In this document: positions 25,115 through 34,620 of the stretch, piece after piece | Position numbering within the stretch: the first letter of the stretch is position 1 | How the letters are laid out: each line of letters begins with the position of its first letter | Assembly: GCF_000699505.1 (NCBI RefSeq) | Contig: NZ_CP007490.1 | Span: forward strand, 930,001 to 994,000 | Direction of reading: 5' to 3' | Origin: Rhodoluna lacicola | GTDB taxonomy: Bacteria > Actinomycetota > Actinomycetes > Actinomycetales > Microbacteriaceae | DNA length: 64,000 bases | Translations under genes and position numbers: made by a program | The notes under the pieces: model-generated | Database searches by the model: none | What the model was told of the DNA's origin: nothing | What the model saw: the letters and a program-made list of their open reading frames with translations, nothing else

Positions 25115-26380
25115 TTAAGCGAAGTCTGGCTTGATTCTTTTAAGCAGCAGTACCGAGCCCGCTGCTAGCAGACACAGCACAGCCGCCGTGATCCAGGCGA
25201 TGAAATATGAGCCTTGGGCGTCCCTGATGGCACCGGCAAAAGCCGCTGCAATCGCTGCACCCACCATGTGCGAGGCAAAAACCCAACCGTAAACAGTTGG
25301 CGATTGATTCAAGCCAAAGTACTTTCGGCAGAGTTCGATAGTTGGTGGAACGGTGGCAATCCAGTCAAGGCCGTAAAACACCACGAAGAACATCAGTGGC
25401 AGTTCTACGGTGGGGCCAAGCACGAATGGAACCGTAAACAGCGCCAACCCGCGCAGCCCGTAATAAAACATCAGAAGGTAAATCGGATTGACTCGGTCAG
25501 TCAACCAACCAGACAAAATCGTGCCAACAAAATCGAAGATACCAACCAAGGCCAGCAACCCGGCCGCAGTTCCCATTGGCATTCCATGATCGTGTGCGGC
25601 GGGAATAAAGTGTGCGCCAATCAAACCGTTAGTTGTCCAACCACAAACAAAGAAGGTTCCGGCCAAGATCCAGAAAGCTGGTTTAGAAAGCGATTCAAAT
25701 AAAACTCCGATGGTGGCGCGTGCGGTGCGCGGTGCAGCCTTGCCAGCAGGTTCTTGACTTAGTCCACCGTACGGAATCGTATTTGCCTCAGCTGGCGAGT
25801 TCTTAAACCCTAAGAAAAATAGCGGAATGATTGAGGCAGCAAAAATCGCTATAACAATTGAAGAAACACGCCATCCACTATTCATTACCACGGTGGAAAG
25901 CATTGGAAGAAAAATCAGTTGCCCGGTGGCGTAGGCGGCGCTGAATATTCCGGTAACTAGTCCGCGGCGTTTGGTGAACCAGCGATTGGCAACAAGCGAA
26001 CCAAACACCAGCGCAAGGCAGCCGGTACCAAGACCCACAAAGACTCCCCAGTAAAGAATCAGCTGCCAGCCTTGGGTCATGAAGACAGTTAGACCAGTTC
26101 CAAGAGACACCAGCCCAAGTGCACTGACCGCAACCTTTCGAACCGTAAACCGCTCCATCAGGGTTGCCGCAAAAGGCGCGGTAAGACCGTAGACAACAAG
26201 ATTTACCGCAACGGCGTTAGAAGTTAGTGAGCGGGTCCATCCAAATTCCTGCTCAAGAGGCTGGAACATGATTGACGTAGTTGACCTAAATGCGGCGGCA
26301 GCAATCAGTGTCACAAATGTAATTGCAGCAACAATCCAAGCTCGATGAAGTTTGAATTGTTTTGGCTGCGCTGAACTCAT
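25115..26380 (-). CDS. MFS transporter (monocarboxylate/oxalate-formate antiporter-like)
   Basis: 421 residues and 12 helices. FQPLEQEFGWTRSLTSNAVA after helix 1 and WFTKRRGLVTGIFSAAYATG after helix 4 are the patterns of the OFA/MCP branch of MFS, which moves mono- or dicarboxylates. GWLTDRVNPIYLL marks the second half. It carries no linked metabolic gene, so the substrate is open. The start lies 94 bases from the unrelated convergent tRNA gene's far side; the upstream neighbour is the subtilase, 27 bases away on the same strand. Confidence 0.85.
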   Translation of the reverse strand: MSSAQPKQFKLHRAWIVAAITFVTLIAAAAFRSTTSIMFQPLEQEFGWTRSLTSNAVAVNLVVYGLTAPFAATLMERFTVRKVAVSALGLVSLGTGLTVFMTQGWQLILYWGVFVGLGTGCLALVFGSLVANRWFTKRRGLVTGIFSAAYATGQLIFLPMLSTVVMNSGWRVSSIVIAIFAASIIPLFFLGFKNSPAEANTIPYGGLSQEPAGKAAPRTARATIGVLFESLSKPAFWILAGTFFVCGWTTNGLIGAHFIPAAHDHGMPMGTAAGLLALVGIFDFVGTILSGWLTDRVNPIYLLMFYYGLRGLALFTVPFVLGPTVELPLMFFVVFYGLDWIATVPPTIELCRKYFGLNQSPTVYGWVFASHMVGAAIAAAFAGAIRDAQGSYFIAWITAAVLCLLAAGSVLLLKRIKPDFA

Positions 26381-26407
26381 AGGCCTAAGCCTATTTGTGA
26401 AATTTAA

Positions 26408-28204
26408 TTAGCCAGTGATTGCAATTAAGGCTTCCAAAGCCGTGGCGGCATTTAAGGTTCCAAGACCGCATCGGTTTGGATCTGCGGCACACTTAGAACC
26501 GGCCGGGAAAGGACGTACCGAAGCCTTCAATGCCTCCCAAACGATTTTTACGTCAATGTTTGGACGCAGTGAATACATCAATGCAATAATTCCCGCGGCA
26601 ACCGGAGCCGCCATGCTGGTTCCCTGCTCTAAGCGATAGTTAGGTTCGCTAGCGGCAATCAGACCAGAGTTTGAGGTTGAGTAAATCATTCCGCTTGAGC
26701 CGGCAGGGGCTAATCCGGCAGCGCGCTGGTCTCCACCCGGTGCTACCACGTCAACACCAAAGTTGGAATAAAAAGCAACATCGCCGGTGAAACCAACAGA
26801 ACCCACCGATAACGGTCCAGCGCAGTTAGTTGGGTAAACGCGAGCATTGTCTACTGGATTAAATGCGGTGTCACCATTACCGGCGGCCGCAACCAGAGTT
26901 ACTCCCCTGCTTTGCGCATAGTCAACAGCAGCCTGCACGAAAAATGGGCAAAGAGCAAAATCAAAAGTTCCGGCGCGAGGTTGGAATGCCATGGACATGT
27001 TGATCACCTTGGCAGGAGTCTTGTTTACTGGAATATCTGCAAGTGTCTCGCCATTGATTACAAATCCATTTAGGTCTTGACCAGCTGCCCAACGGATTGC
27101 CAGCGCCAAATCAACGGAAGAACCTTCGCCTTGAACTCCCAAGACTCTGATTGGTTGAATCTTTGCGTTCGGAGCAATTCCAGAGATACCAACTGAATCG
27201 GATTTTGCACCAATAATTCCAGCTACGTGAGTTCCGTGCCATGAAGATGAATCAGCACCAAGACCATCGCCTGGATCGGTAGGGTCTACGTCGCGACCAT
27301 CGCCATCACCTGACTTTGCGGCATCGGAAACGAAGTCATAACCGTCAACCAGTTGCCCGCTGAACTCGTCGTGAGCAGTAATTCCACTGTCCAAAACTGC
27401 CACCACAACCGAGCTTGATCCTCTAGTTGCCGTCCAGGCGCGGGTAGCCGCAATTCCATGTTCGGTACCCAGATACCACTGCAATGATATGTCAGCGTCT
27501 TGGGCTTGGAATTCGTCTACGTTGACCTCTGACCCACGAGAATTCTTAGCAGTCAAAGAAATTGAATAACTTACCCCAGAAGCAAGCCCGCCCAGGGTGC
27601 AGTAATTAAGCGCAACCGCAGAACAAGTAGATTCCAGGCCGGTGCTTGTGCGTGCCGTCACCTTATAAGAGGTAGCAACTGAACCGCGCTGATCTGCGGT
27701 TTGCGGTACCCAGCGCACCACATGTGAAGATGTCGCAAACGTGCGCTTGGTGAGACCAAGTAGTGCTGGGGCTTGTGGTGCGGTTGTGAGAGTCCTGGAA
27801 ACTACAGAAGATGGTTTACCAGTTTTTAGTGACGAACCTTTTTTGGTAATTGCGCTGACTCTAAAGAACGTTTGTGAACCCGCGGTCAACCCGCTTGAAA
27901 CCAAAGCTGTAGTGGCGGTTGATCTAGTGTTCGAAACAATGGTCTTCCAGGTGGTCTTGTTTTTGCTGGCCTCGATTTTGTAACCGGCAACTGTGGCGCC
28001 GTAAGTAGACGCAGGCCTTATCCAGCTAATTCTTGCCCTTGGGGTTTTTGGTGAGGCAGAGTTCCAAGCATCGGTAGCCACCACCGAGCGGACTGCGCTG
28101 GCTGCAGTGATGGTCGCTGCGTTGGCTACTTGCGCAGGTGAAATCAATGAAACCGCTACGACGGTTGCCAAAATGCTAGAGATTAGGCGACTTGATTTAC
28201 TCAC
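26408..28204 (-). CDS. Secreted S8 (subtilisin-family) serine protease with N-terminal fibronectin III domains
   Basis: 598 residues. A Sec signal peptide (cleavage near NAA|TI, residue 30) is followed by two fibronectin type III-like modules (about 35-140 and 145-235), then the peptidase domain. The catalytic residues are Asp272 (AVLDSGITAH), His323 (SWHGTHVAGIIGA), the oxyanion Asn443 (AAAGNGD) and Ser530 (GTSMAAPVAAG). No inhibitor I9 propeptide is obvious, and there is no C-terminal sorting signal. Probably released to digest extracellular protein. Adhesive FnIII modules placed before the catalytic domain are less common than after it. Confidence 0.93.
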   Translation of the reverse strand: MSKSSRLISSILATVVAVSLISPAQVANAATITAASAVRSVVATDAWNSASPKTPRARISWIRPASTYGATVAGYKIEASKNKTTWKTIVSNTRSTATTALVSSGLTAGSQTFFRVSAITKKGSSLKTGKPSSVVSRTLTTAPQAPALLGLTKRTFATSSHVVRWVPQTADQRGSVATSYKVTARTSTGLESTCSAVALNYCTLGGLASGVSYSISLTAKNSRGSEVNVDEFQAQDADISLQWYLGTEHGIAATRAWTATRGSSSVVVAVLDSGITAHDEFSGQLVDGYDFVSDAAKSGDGDGRDVDPTDPGDGLGADSSSWHGTHVAGIIGAKSDSVGISGIAPNAKIQPIRVLGVQGEGSSVDLALAIRWAAGQDLNGFVINGETLADIPVNKTPAKVINMSMAFQPRAGTFDFALCPFFVQAAVDYAQSRGVTLVAAAGNGDTAFNPVDNARVYPTNCAGPLSVGSVGFTGDVAFYSNFGVDVVAPGGDQRAAGLAPAGSSGMIYSTSNSGLIAASEPNYRLEQGTSMAAPVAAGIIALMYSLRPNIDVKIVWEALKASVRPFPAGSKCAADPNRCGLGTLNAATALEALIAITG

Positions 28205-28284
28205 GACTTCAGCCTATTCATCAAACCTTGGAATTACCTGAACCAAACCTGAAGATTAACTGGTTCGGTAGTAAACGGAAGGAT

Positions 28285-28860
28285 CTATAGAGACTTCTGC
28301 ATCAGAACTGTGCCGAGCCATCTGCCAAACTTGAAACCAACTTTGCCCAAATGGCCCTGGTGTTTGAATCCAAACCGCTCGTGCAAGGCTATCGATGACT
28401 CCGCGCCCTTGTCGCTAATTACGGCGACTATTTCTTTGACTCCGGCTGCCTTGGATTGCTCCAATAAAACGGTCAGCAACTTGGTACCAACTCGCTTGCC
28501 GATTGCTGCTGGGCGAAGGTAAATGCTGTCCTCCACGGTCCGCTTGAAGGCAGCTTTTTGACGCCACGGCGCAACATAGGCAAAACCTATTATTTGCCCA
28601 CTTGCACTTTCGGCAACGATGAATGGCAAACCCAAATCGGTGATCCACTTGTATTTGTCTGTCCAGTCCTGCAATGACATGGGGTCAAGATCAAAAGTGA
28701 CCACGCTGTTTTGAATGTAGTAGTTGTAAATCTCAACCATTGCGGAAAGGTCAGCTTCAGAAGCCTTTCGGATGACCGGCTCAGCATTTGTTTTTTCCTG
28801 CTCACCCTTTGCTTTTTTCATGCGCACCAAGCGCCAGCGTGATTCAGAATCCAAAGCCAT
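28285..28860 (-). CDS. GNAT-family N-acetyltransferase (phosphinothricin/methionine sulfoximine acetyltransferase-like)
   Basis: 191 residues. After a charged N-terminal tail of ~30 residues comes the Pat/YncA-like fold: RKASEADLSAMVEIYNYYIQ, then TFDLDPMS, IIGFAYVAPWRQKAAFKRTV (acetyl-CoA region preceded by DSIYLRP), and ALHERFGFKHQGHLGKVGFK. Related enzymes acetylate toxic glutamine-synthetase inhibitors or amino-acid analogues. The start is uncertain: Met14 (MKKAKGEQEK) is an alternative. It lies 10 bases after ung. Confidence 0.83.
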   Translation of the reverse strand: MALDSESRWRLVRMKKAKGEQEKTNAEPVIRKASEADLSAMVEIYNYYIQNSVVTFDLDPMSLQDWTDKYKWITDLGLPFIVAESASGQIIGFAYVAPWRQKAAFKRTVEDSIYLRPAAIGKRVGTKLLTVLLEQSKAAGVKEIVAVISDKGAESSIALHERFGFKHQGHLGKVGFKFGRWLGTVLMQKSL

Positions 28861-28870
28861 GCGAGTTCTC

Positions 28871-29527
28871 CTAACAAGACCAATCTATCGGCTGCTCGCC
28901 AGCTTGAATCAGCGCCTGATTTGTTCTTGAAAATGGTTTTGATCCAAAAAACCCTCGTCTTGCTGAAAGTGGACTTGGGTGGGCGGAACTCAACACGGTG
29001 CAGTCGCAAAGTGCCCCAGTAAGCTGCTGCGCCTGAGCTCCCCATAAAATCGCAACGAGTTTGCGGCCAAGTTTGCGATTCAAAACAGTTATGACCTGGT
29101 CAGTGAAATCGGCCCAGCCAATTTGAGTATGGGCGCCCGCCTCGGCAAGGTCTGTGGTCAGATGCCGGTTTAGCAGCAGCACGCCTTGACTAGACCACCG
29201 AGCAAGATCTCCACCAACAGAAACAGCTTTTCCAAGATCATCGCGCAACTCAATCAAAATGTTTTTCAGGCTTCGTGGCAGAGGCTTTACATCGGGGTTT
29301 ACTGCAAAAGAAAGTCCGATAGCGTGCCCTGCGGTTGGGTATGGATCTTGACCAACAATAAGAACTCGGACATCATCCAGAGGTTGCTCAAATGCTCGCA
29401 TGACCTGGTGGATTGGCGGGACAAATTCACCGGGGTGAGCGTTCAACTTAGCCTCGATGTTTTCTAGCAAAGGGCGAGCAGAGGCAAGGGCCGCCTGCCA
29501 GCTTGGATGCATTTGCTCGAAGAACAC
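28871..29527 (-). CDS. ung: Uracil-DNA glycosylase (family 1)
   Basis: 218 residues. It removes uracil from DNA in base-excision repair. The catalytic Asp61 is in VLIVGQDPYPTAGHAIGLSF, the Phe/Asn uracil pocket is represented by GVLLLNRHLTTDLAEAGAH, and the DNA-intercalating loop with catalytic His is SSAHPSPLSARRGFFGSKPF. Start at 29527 or at the in-frame ATG at 29512 (MHPSWQ). Divergent from metY. Confidence 0.95.
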   Translation of the reverse strand: MFFEQMHPSWQAALASARPLLENIEAKLNAHPGEFVPPIHQVMRAFEQPLDDVRVLIVGQDPYPTAGHAIGLSFAVNPDVKPLPRSLKNILIELRDDLGKAVSVGGDLARWSSQGVLLLNRHLTTDLAEAGAHTQIGWADFTDQVITVLNRKLGRKLVAILWGAQAQQLTGALCDCTVLSSAHPSPLSARRGFFGSKPFSRTNQALIQAGEQPIDWSC

Positions 29528-29560
29528 CCCTCTAGCGTAGGGCGAACATTACGTTGTGTT

Positions 29561-29589
29561 TCACGAGGGGTACCAGAGATCTCTCGTGA
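29561..29589. promoter_or_regulatory. Inverted repeat upstream of metY
   Basis: TCACGAG and CTCGTGA form a perfect 7-base inverted repeat around a 15-base centre that itself contains AGAGATCTCT. It lies 44-72 bases upstream of the metY start in the ung/metY divergent region. It may be an operator for a methionine regulator or a leader hairpin. It does not match a SAM riboswitch that I can recognise. Confidence 0.45.
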
Positions 29590-29632
29590 CTCCTACTGTT
29601 AGTCCTAGATCTTAAACAAGTTAGGGACGATT

Positions 29633-30931
29633 ATGAGTGCAGATCCATCAAACTGGGGCTTCGAAACAGTACAAATTCACGCAGGTGCGCAAGCAGATCC
29701 AACCACAAACTCGCGTGCGACGCCGATTTACCAAACCACCGCGTACACCTTTAATTCAAGTGAACACGCAGCGAAACTTTTTGGACTCGCAGAATTTGGC
29801 AACATCTACACCCGCATTATGAATCCAACTCAGGATGTTGCCGAAAAGCGCATCGCCGCCCTAGAGGGCGGAACAGCCGCATTGCTACTGTCTTCAGGTC
29901 AGGCTGCAGAAACCTTTGCAATCCTAAACATTGCGCAGGCTGGCGACCACATCGTTGCTTCATCCACCATCTATGGCGGAACCTACAACCTGTTCAAGTA
30001 CACGCTGCCAAAACTTGGGATTACCACCACATTTGTAGAGGATCAAGACGACCTAAACGAGTGGCAGGCTGCAGTGCAGCCAAACACAAAGGCGTTCTTC
30101 GCTGAGACCATTGGTAACCCAAAGGTTTCGATCCTCGACATTGAGGGGGTTGCCGAAGTCGCTCACTCAAATGGCGTGCCGCTGCTAGTTGATAACACCG
30201 TAGCAACTCCGTACCTGATTAGACCGCTTGAATTCGGAGCTGATATTGTTATTCACTCTGCTACTAAGTTTCTGGGAGGCCACGGAACAGTGGTTGCAGG
30301 AGCAATCGTGGATGGAGGCAAATTTGCCTGGAGCAAATCCGACAAATTCCCTGGGCTTACCACTCCAGATCCGTCGTACCACGGCGTCAACTACACAGCC
30401 GCATTGGGCGATGCGATTGCCTACATAATCAAGGCGCGCGTTCAGTTACTTCGCGACATTGGCGCATCAATAGCCCCGGCTAGCGCATGGCAACTCATTC
30501 AAGGCATTGAGACCTTGAGCCTTCGTGTAGAACGCCACGTTTCCAACGCCGAAAAGATTGCCCGCTTCCTTGAATCACACGATCAAGTTGAAAGCGTCAA
30601 CTACGCAGGCTTAGAGAGCTCCCCGTGGTTCGCGGCTGCTAAAAAATATGCACCCAAGGGTGCAGGTGCAATCGTGTCGTTCGAAATCAAAGGCGGGGTG
30701 AAGGCCGGATCTAAGTTCGTAGATTCTCTTGAACTATTTAGTCACGTGGCAAATATCGGTGATGTTCGATCACTCGTCATTCACCCAGCTTCAACCACAC
30801 ACTCGCAACTCACCCCGGAACAGCAACTTACAACAGGAGTTACTCCTGGCCTAGTTCGCCTTTCAGTGGGACTTGAATCTGTGGATGACTTGATTGCCGA
30901 TCTAGAGAGTGCTTTCGCCGCCGCCAAATAA
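29633..30931 (+). CDS. metY: O-acetylhomoserine aminocarboxypropyltransferase (O-acetylhomoserine sulfhydrylase)
   Basis: 432 residues of the Cys/Met-metabolism PLP family. It makes homocysteine from O-acetylhomoserine and sulfide. The PLP lysine is Lys212 in IHSATKFLGGHGTVVAG. Family marks are FETVQIHAGAQADPTTNSRA, YTRIMNPTQDVAEKRIAALE and SSGQAAETFAILNI. The long form (~430 residues) with metX directly downstream (26-base gap) favours MetY over MetB or MetZ. A ribosome binding site TTAGGGACG precedes the ATG. Confidence 0.95.
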   Translation: MSADPSNWGFETVQIHAGAQADPTTNSRATPIYQTTAYTFNSSEHAAKLFGLAEFGNIYTRIMNPTQDVAEKRIAALEGGTAALLLSSGQAAETFAILNIAQAGDHIVASSTIYGGTYNLFKYTLPKLGITTTFVEDQDDLNEWQAAVQPNTKAFFAETIGNPKVSILDIEGVAEVAHSNGVPLLVDNTVATPYLIRPLEFGADIVIHSATKFLGGHGTVVAGAIVDGGKFAWSKSDKFPGLTTPDPSYHGVNYTAALGDAIAYIIKARVQLLRDIGASIAPASAWQLIQGIETLSLRVERHVSNAEKIARFLESHDQVESVNYAGLESSPWFAAAKKYAPKGAGAIVSFEIKGGVKAGSKFVDSLELFSHVANIGDVRSLVIHPASTTHSQLTPEQQLTTGVTPGLVRLSVGLESVDDLIADLESAFAAAK

Positions 30932-30957
30932 AGGAAGAGCGATATGCTTATTCCCTA

Positions 30958-32166
30958 ATGGAATTTCAAACATCAGCCGGTGACTTAGTCCCGTCAGAAT
31001 TCATCACCGAGGAGCAAAGCCGCCAACTTATTGGTCGGCCTCCGGCCAGCGGTGCCTGGCGAGACGGTGATCCGGCTGGTGACCGCCAGTTTGCCCCGCT
31101 CTCGAATCTCAAATTAGAGAGCGGCCGCGTACTTGCGAACTATCGAATCGCCTTTGAAACTTGGGGTGAGCTTAATCACGAGCACACCAACGCGGTGCTG
31201 GTGCACCACGGGCTTACTGGAGATTCACACGCCACCGGAGATGCCTCAAAAGAGCATCCCACTGACGGCTGGTGGAAGCACATCATCGGCCCGGGCCTTC
31301 CAATTGATACAGACAAGTACTTTGTTGTTGCCAGCAATGTTCTGGGAGGTTGCCAAGGGTCAACGGGGCCATCCTCACTGGATACCAACGGCCGCGAATT
31401 TGGAACGTCTTTTCCATACATCACCATTCGCGATCAAGTTAATGCCCAACGCGAGTTGGCCCATCTAATTGGCATCAAAAAATGGCACGCGATTTTGGGT
31501 GGTTCAGTTGGCGCGATGCATTCACTTGAGTGGGCAATTATGTACCCCGATGAAGTCAAGCGAGTTGGTTTGATCGCAGGTCCCCCAGCCCTGACCGCAG
31601 ACCAGATTGCCTTAAATTCAATTCAAATACAGGCAATCAAGAGCGACCCCGCTTTCGCCAACGGAAATTACTACGACGCTAAGCCAGGCTTTGGGCCTCA
31701 CCAAGGTTTGGCGCTAGCCCGTCGCATGGCCATCTTGAACTACCGATCACCGAGCGAGTTAAATAACCGGTTCGAAAGAGCTTGGCAGTCTGGCGTTTCG
31801 CCACTTGGCGGTGGTGGTCGCTGGGCCGTTGAGTCTTACCTAGATTTCCATTCAAATAAATTCACGCGTCGCTTTGACGCCAACAGTTACATCACGCTAG
31901 TTGAGGCCATGAACTCTCATGATGTTGGTCGCGGTCGCGAATCACTTGAGGCGGCGCTTGGCAGCATCAAGGCTAAGAGCATTGTTGTTGGTATTTCATC
32001 TGACCGCCTGTTTCCGATTGAGGATCAACAAATAATTGCTGACAACATCGGCGGAGAAATTATCGGTGGAGGCCTGCAGGTGATTGAATCAGAATTTGGA
32101 CACGACGGGTTTCTGATTGAAGACATCAAACTGGCTCCAATGATTAAAGCGTTGCTTGATTCCTAA
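30958..32166 (+). CDS. metX: Homoserine O-acetyltransferase
   Basis: 402-residue alpha/beta-hydrolase acyltransferase that supplies O-acetylhomoserine to MetY. The nucleophile Ser183 lies in LGGSVGAMHSLEWA; the acid and base are in GISSDRLFP and EFGHDGFLIE. HHGLTGDSHATGD and GPGLPIDTDKYFVVASNVLG are typical MetX blocks. Acetyl rather than succinyl specificity is assumed from MetX family membership. Co-transcribed with metY. Confidence 0.95.
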   Translation: MEFQTSAGDLVPSEFITEEQSRQLIGRPPASGAWRDGDPAGDRQFAPLSNLKLESGRVLANYRIAFETWGELNHEHTNAVLVHHGLTGDSHATGDASKEHPTDGWWKHIIGPGLPIDTDKYFVVASNVLGGCQGSTGPSSLDTNGREFGTSFPYITIRDQVNAQRELAHLIGIKKWHAILGGSVGAMHSLEWAIMYPDEVKRVGLIAGPPALTADQIALNSIQIQAIKSDPAFANGNYYDAKPGFGPHQGLALARRMAILNYRSPSELNNRFERAWQSGVSPLGGGGRWAVESYLDFHSNKFTRRFDANSYITLVEAMNSHDVGRGRESLEAALGSIKAKSIVVGISSDRLFPIEDQQIIADNIGGEIIGGGLQVIESEFGHDGFLIEDIKLAPMIKALLDS

Positions 32167-32172
32167 AGTTTT

Positions 32173-33414
32173 CTAGGCAAGCGCTTTGGGCTGGGATTTC
32201 TTTTTTGATAGTTCGCCAAGCCTCAGGTTTGCATGAACGAGCATTGCAATTAGAAGCAAATTTCTAAGTGTCAGCGTGACAACGCTTAAGTCGCCAAGAC
32301 CCATTAGATCTATGTAAAGAATTGGATAAATTAAATTCGTAGTAAATGCAATTAGCAGAAGTCCCGTTATTGGCAGCCAGAGCTTCTTTGCCTTGAACAA
32401 AATCAAGGCCATCATCGGAATTGCCAACCACGTCATGAATTGGGGCGAGCCCACTTTGTTGAAGACAATCAAATCAAGGACCGCGGTAAGCGACATCGCG
32501 GCAAATACCTGGTTTCGATCTGCTCCGGCGCGGATAGCTCGGTAGCCAAGAAGAACCGTGATTGCTAAAGCAAAGAACATTGCCGGAGTCATCAGAAACG
32601 AAATTAATTCCACCTGGCTGCCATAGACCTGATTAGTAATAATTTCTTTGTCGTAATAGATGCCAGTATCGGCAACTCCAAATTTGGCAGCCCAGATCCA
32701 AATCATCGCAATCGGAGATTCAATTTGAATTCCACGACTGCCCTGCTTAAAAATGAATGAAAACAAACTTGAGTTAGCTCCAGCGGCCAGGGCAAAAGTA
32801 AGCACCGCGGCGACCGACAACACCGCAGCGTAAAAAACGAGCAATTTTTTCTTGGCTGAGATAAATGCACTCACCGCAAGGGCAACTGGCCAAATTTTGA
32901 TCCACGCTCCAAACGTGAACAGCGAAATCGCTAAAACAAGTCGATCTTTGCTCAGGGCCACTAATCCGAAAACTGCAACCGCTGCAGATATCGCATCGAT
33001 TCGTGCTACTCCTGCGGGGCCAAGCAGCAATAAAAAGCTGACCCAGAACAGTGCCGCCAGCTTTGCACTTTTGCCGGCCCTTCCCCATGCCGTGAGGGTT
33101 CCTACTGCAAGACTGTTTAGTAACGCCACAAGTGTTGCCCAACCAACAAGAATTCCTGACTGACCGCCAAAAAGTTTGGCTAGCAGCATTGGAGCAAGGG
33201 CTGGGTATGGGTAGACGAAATCTTGACTGATGCCAAAAACAGGGTTACCAAATTGGATCTGCTGCAACCAATAACCATAAAGAAGCACATCGTTCATGGG
33301 CCTTACCTGCTCAAACAGGTAGCCGTAGGCGAACAACAGGAATGGTGCCAAAAACGCCGCTAAAAACAGTGCGCTGAAATTCAGGCGCTTGACCCAAATT
33401 TCACTGATAGACAC
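32173..33414 (-). CDS. GT87/DUF2029-like integral-membrane glycosyltransferase
   Basis: 413 residues with about 10-11 membrane helices. The first extracellular loop carries acidic residues after helix 1 (RPMNDVLLYGYWLQQIQFGN, where the Asp would be catalytic) and QDFVYPYPALAPMLLAKLF. This layout fits polyprenyl-phosphate-mannose-dependent mannosyltransferases of the GT-C fold that build lipoglycans in Actinobacteria. The specific acceptor is unknown. It converges on metX and is divergent from the following MFS gene. Confidence 0.75.
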   Translation of the reverse strand: MSISEIWVKRLNFSALFLAAFLAPFLLFAYGYLFEQVRPMNDVLLYGYWLQQIQFGNPVFGISQDFVYPYPALAPMLLAKLFGGQSGILVGWATLVALLNSLAVGTLTAWGRAGKSAKLAALFWVSFLLLLGPAGVARIDAISAAVAVFGLVALSKDRLVLAISLFTFGAWIKIWPVALAVSAFISAKKKLLVFYAAVLSVAAVLTFALAAGANSSLFSFIFKQGSRGIQIESPIAMIWIWAAKFGVADTGIYYDKEIITNQVYGSQVELISFLMTPAMFFALAITVLLGYRAIRAGADRNQVFAAMSLTAVLDLIVFNKVGSPQFMTWLAIPMMALILFKAKKLWLPITGLLLIAFTTNLIYPILYIDLMGLGDLSVVTLTLRNLLLIAMLVHANLRLGELSKKKSQPKALA

Positions 33415-33447
33415 AAATCAAAGGCTACCCAAACCTATGCTTTAGAC

Positions 33448-34620
33448 ATGACATCACTGCAGAAAGCTAGAGCGGCTGTTTTCGTGTACTTTCTGCTCTG
33501 CGGATCTGCAGTGACAATCTGGGCAACCCACATACCCCTCGTGCAGAAGACGCTCGCGCTCTCACACACGCAAATCGGTTTCATAATCCTGCTAATGGGT
33601 GCCGGTGCTTTGGCTTCAATGCAGGTAGTTGGCGCCATGGTGGATCGTTTTGGCAGTGGCAGAGTGTTGGTCTGGATTTCCGTGGCGCTTGGTCTGGCAC
33701 TGGGCTTGCCTGGTCTGGCAATTAATTACTTGACTCTTGCTATCGCGATTTTTATTTTGGGTCTAAACATCGGCGGAATCGATATCGCTATGAATGCCCA
33801 GGCCCTCGAGTTGGAACGAGCATACGGGCGGCCAATCTTCTCTTCATTTCATGCCATGTGGTCAATCGGTGGTGTCCTTGGTTCGCTTTCTGCCGGTGCG
33901 GCACTTTCACTGAAAATAGCCATGCCCGTGACCATGGGCACCTGGGGCCTGCTAACCATCGCTACCGGGTTAGCGTTCTCAAAAAAGCTTCTCAACGTCA
34001 CGATTGATGCTGGCGCTGAGTCGGTTGCAAAATCCAAGGGTCGCCCGCGTGAGTTCTACTATGTGCTCTTCATTGGATTGGTTTCGGCATCGGCGGCAAT
34101 AATCGAAGGCATCGGAATCGATTGGTCCGCGCTGTTTACAATCGAAAAGTTCAACAGCTCTGTTGCGGTTGGCGGAATTAGCATTGCAACATTTACGGCT
34201 GCCATGGCAATAGTTAGATTCATCGCCGATAAAGTCGTGGCGCGTTATGGGCGAATTTTTGTGATTCGAAACGGGGCGTTGGTTGCAAGCGTTGGAATCG
34301 CGCTGTCTATTTTAACTCCGAACTTACCTCTCAGCTGGATTGGCTGGGCAATAGCCGGCATCGGTATTTCAGCTGTAGTACCGCAATGCATGGCTTTTGC
34401 CTCTGATATTGGTTCTCTGCAAAACCAAGGTCGCAACCTGGCCAAAGTTGTTGGCTTGACTTACGCAGGCGTTCTTGGTGGACCGGCGGTGATTGGTTTT
34501 ATCGGCAACGCAATTGGACTGCAAGGCGCTTTGGTTTCTGGCATCCTGCTGGCGCTTTTTATTGCCATCGGCTCGATTCTTATGCAGAAGGGCAAAGCTA
34601 AGTATGGTAAAACTATTTGA
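33448..34620 (+). CDS. MFS transporter (YbjJ-like)
   Basis: 390 residues and 12 helices. ATHIPLVQKTLALSHTQIGF near the start, NIGGIDIAMNAQALELERAY, then RPIFSSFHAMWSIGGVLGSL are the hallmark blocks of the YbjJ/fucose-permease-like MFS subgroup. Substrate unknown. Its last 17 bases overlap the old yellow enzyme gene, so the two are likely co-transcribed, which hints at uptake or export of a substrate or product of that enzyme. Confidence 0.87.
   Translation: MTSLQKARAAVFVYFLLCGSAVTIWATHIPLVQKTLALSHTQIGFIILLMGAGALASMQVVGAMVDRFGSGRVLVWISVALGLALGLPGLAINYLTLAIAIFILGLNIGGIDIAMNAQALELERAYGRPIFSSFHAMWSIGGVLGSLSAGAALSLKIAMPVTMGTWGLLTIATGLAFSKKLLNVTIDAGAESVAKSKGRPREFYYVLFIGLVSASAAIIEGIGIDWSALFTIEKFNSSVAVGGISIATFTAAMAIVRFIADKVVARYGRIFVIRNGALVASVGIALSILTPNLPLSWIGWAIAGIGISAVVPQCMAFASDIGSLQNQGRNLAKVVGLTYAGVLGGPAVIGFIGNAIGLQGALVSGILLALFIAIGSILMQKGKAKYGKTI

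Noticed and set aside
25214-25702. 162-codon plus-strand frame opposite the MFS gene
   Set aside because: No domain or hydrophobic pattern; the opposite strand encodes a well-formed 12-helix transporter.
29528-29632. SAM riboswitch upstream of metY
   Set aside because: The 105-base leader shows a simple inverted repeat, but I could not find the conserved core of a SAM riboswitch class by eye.
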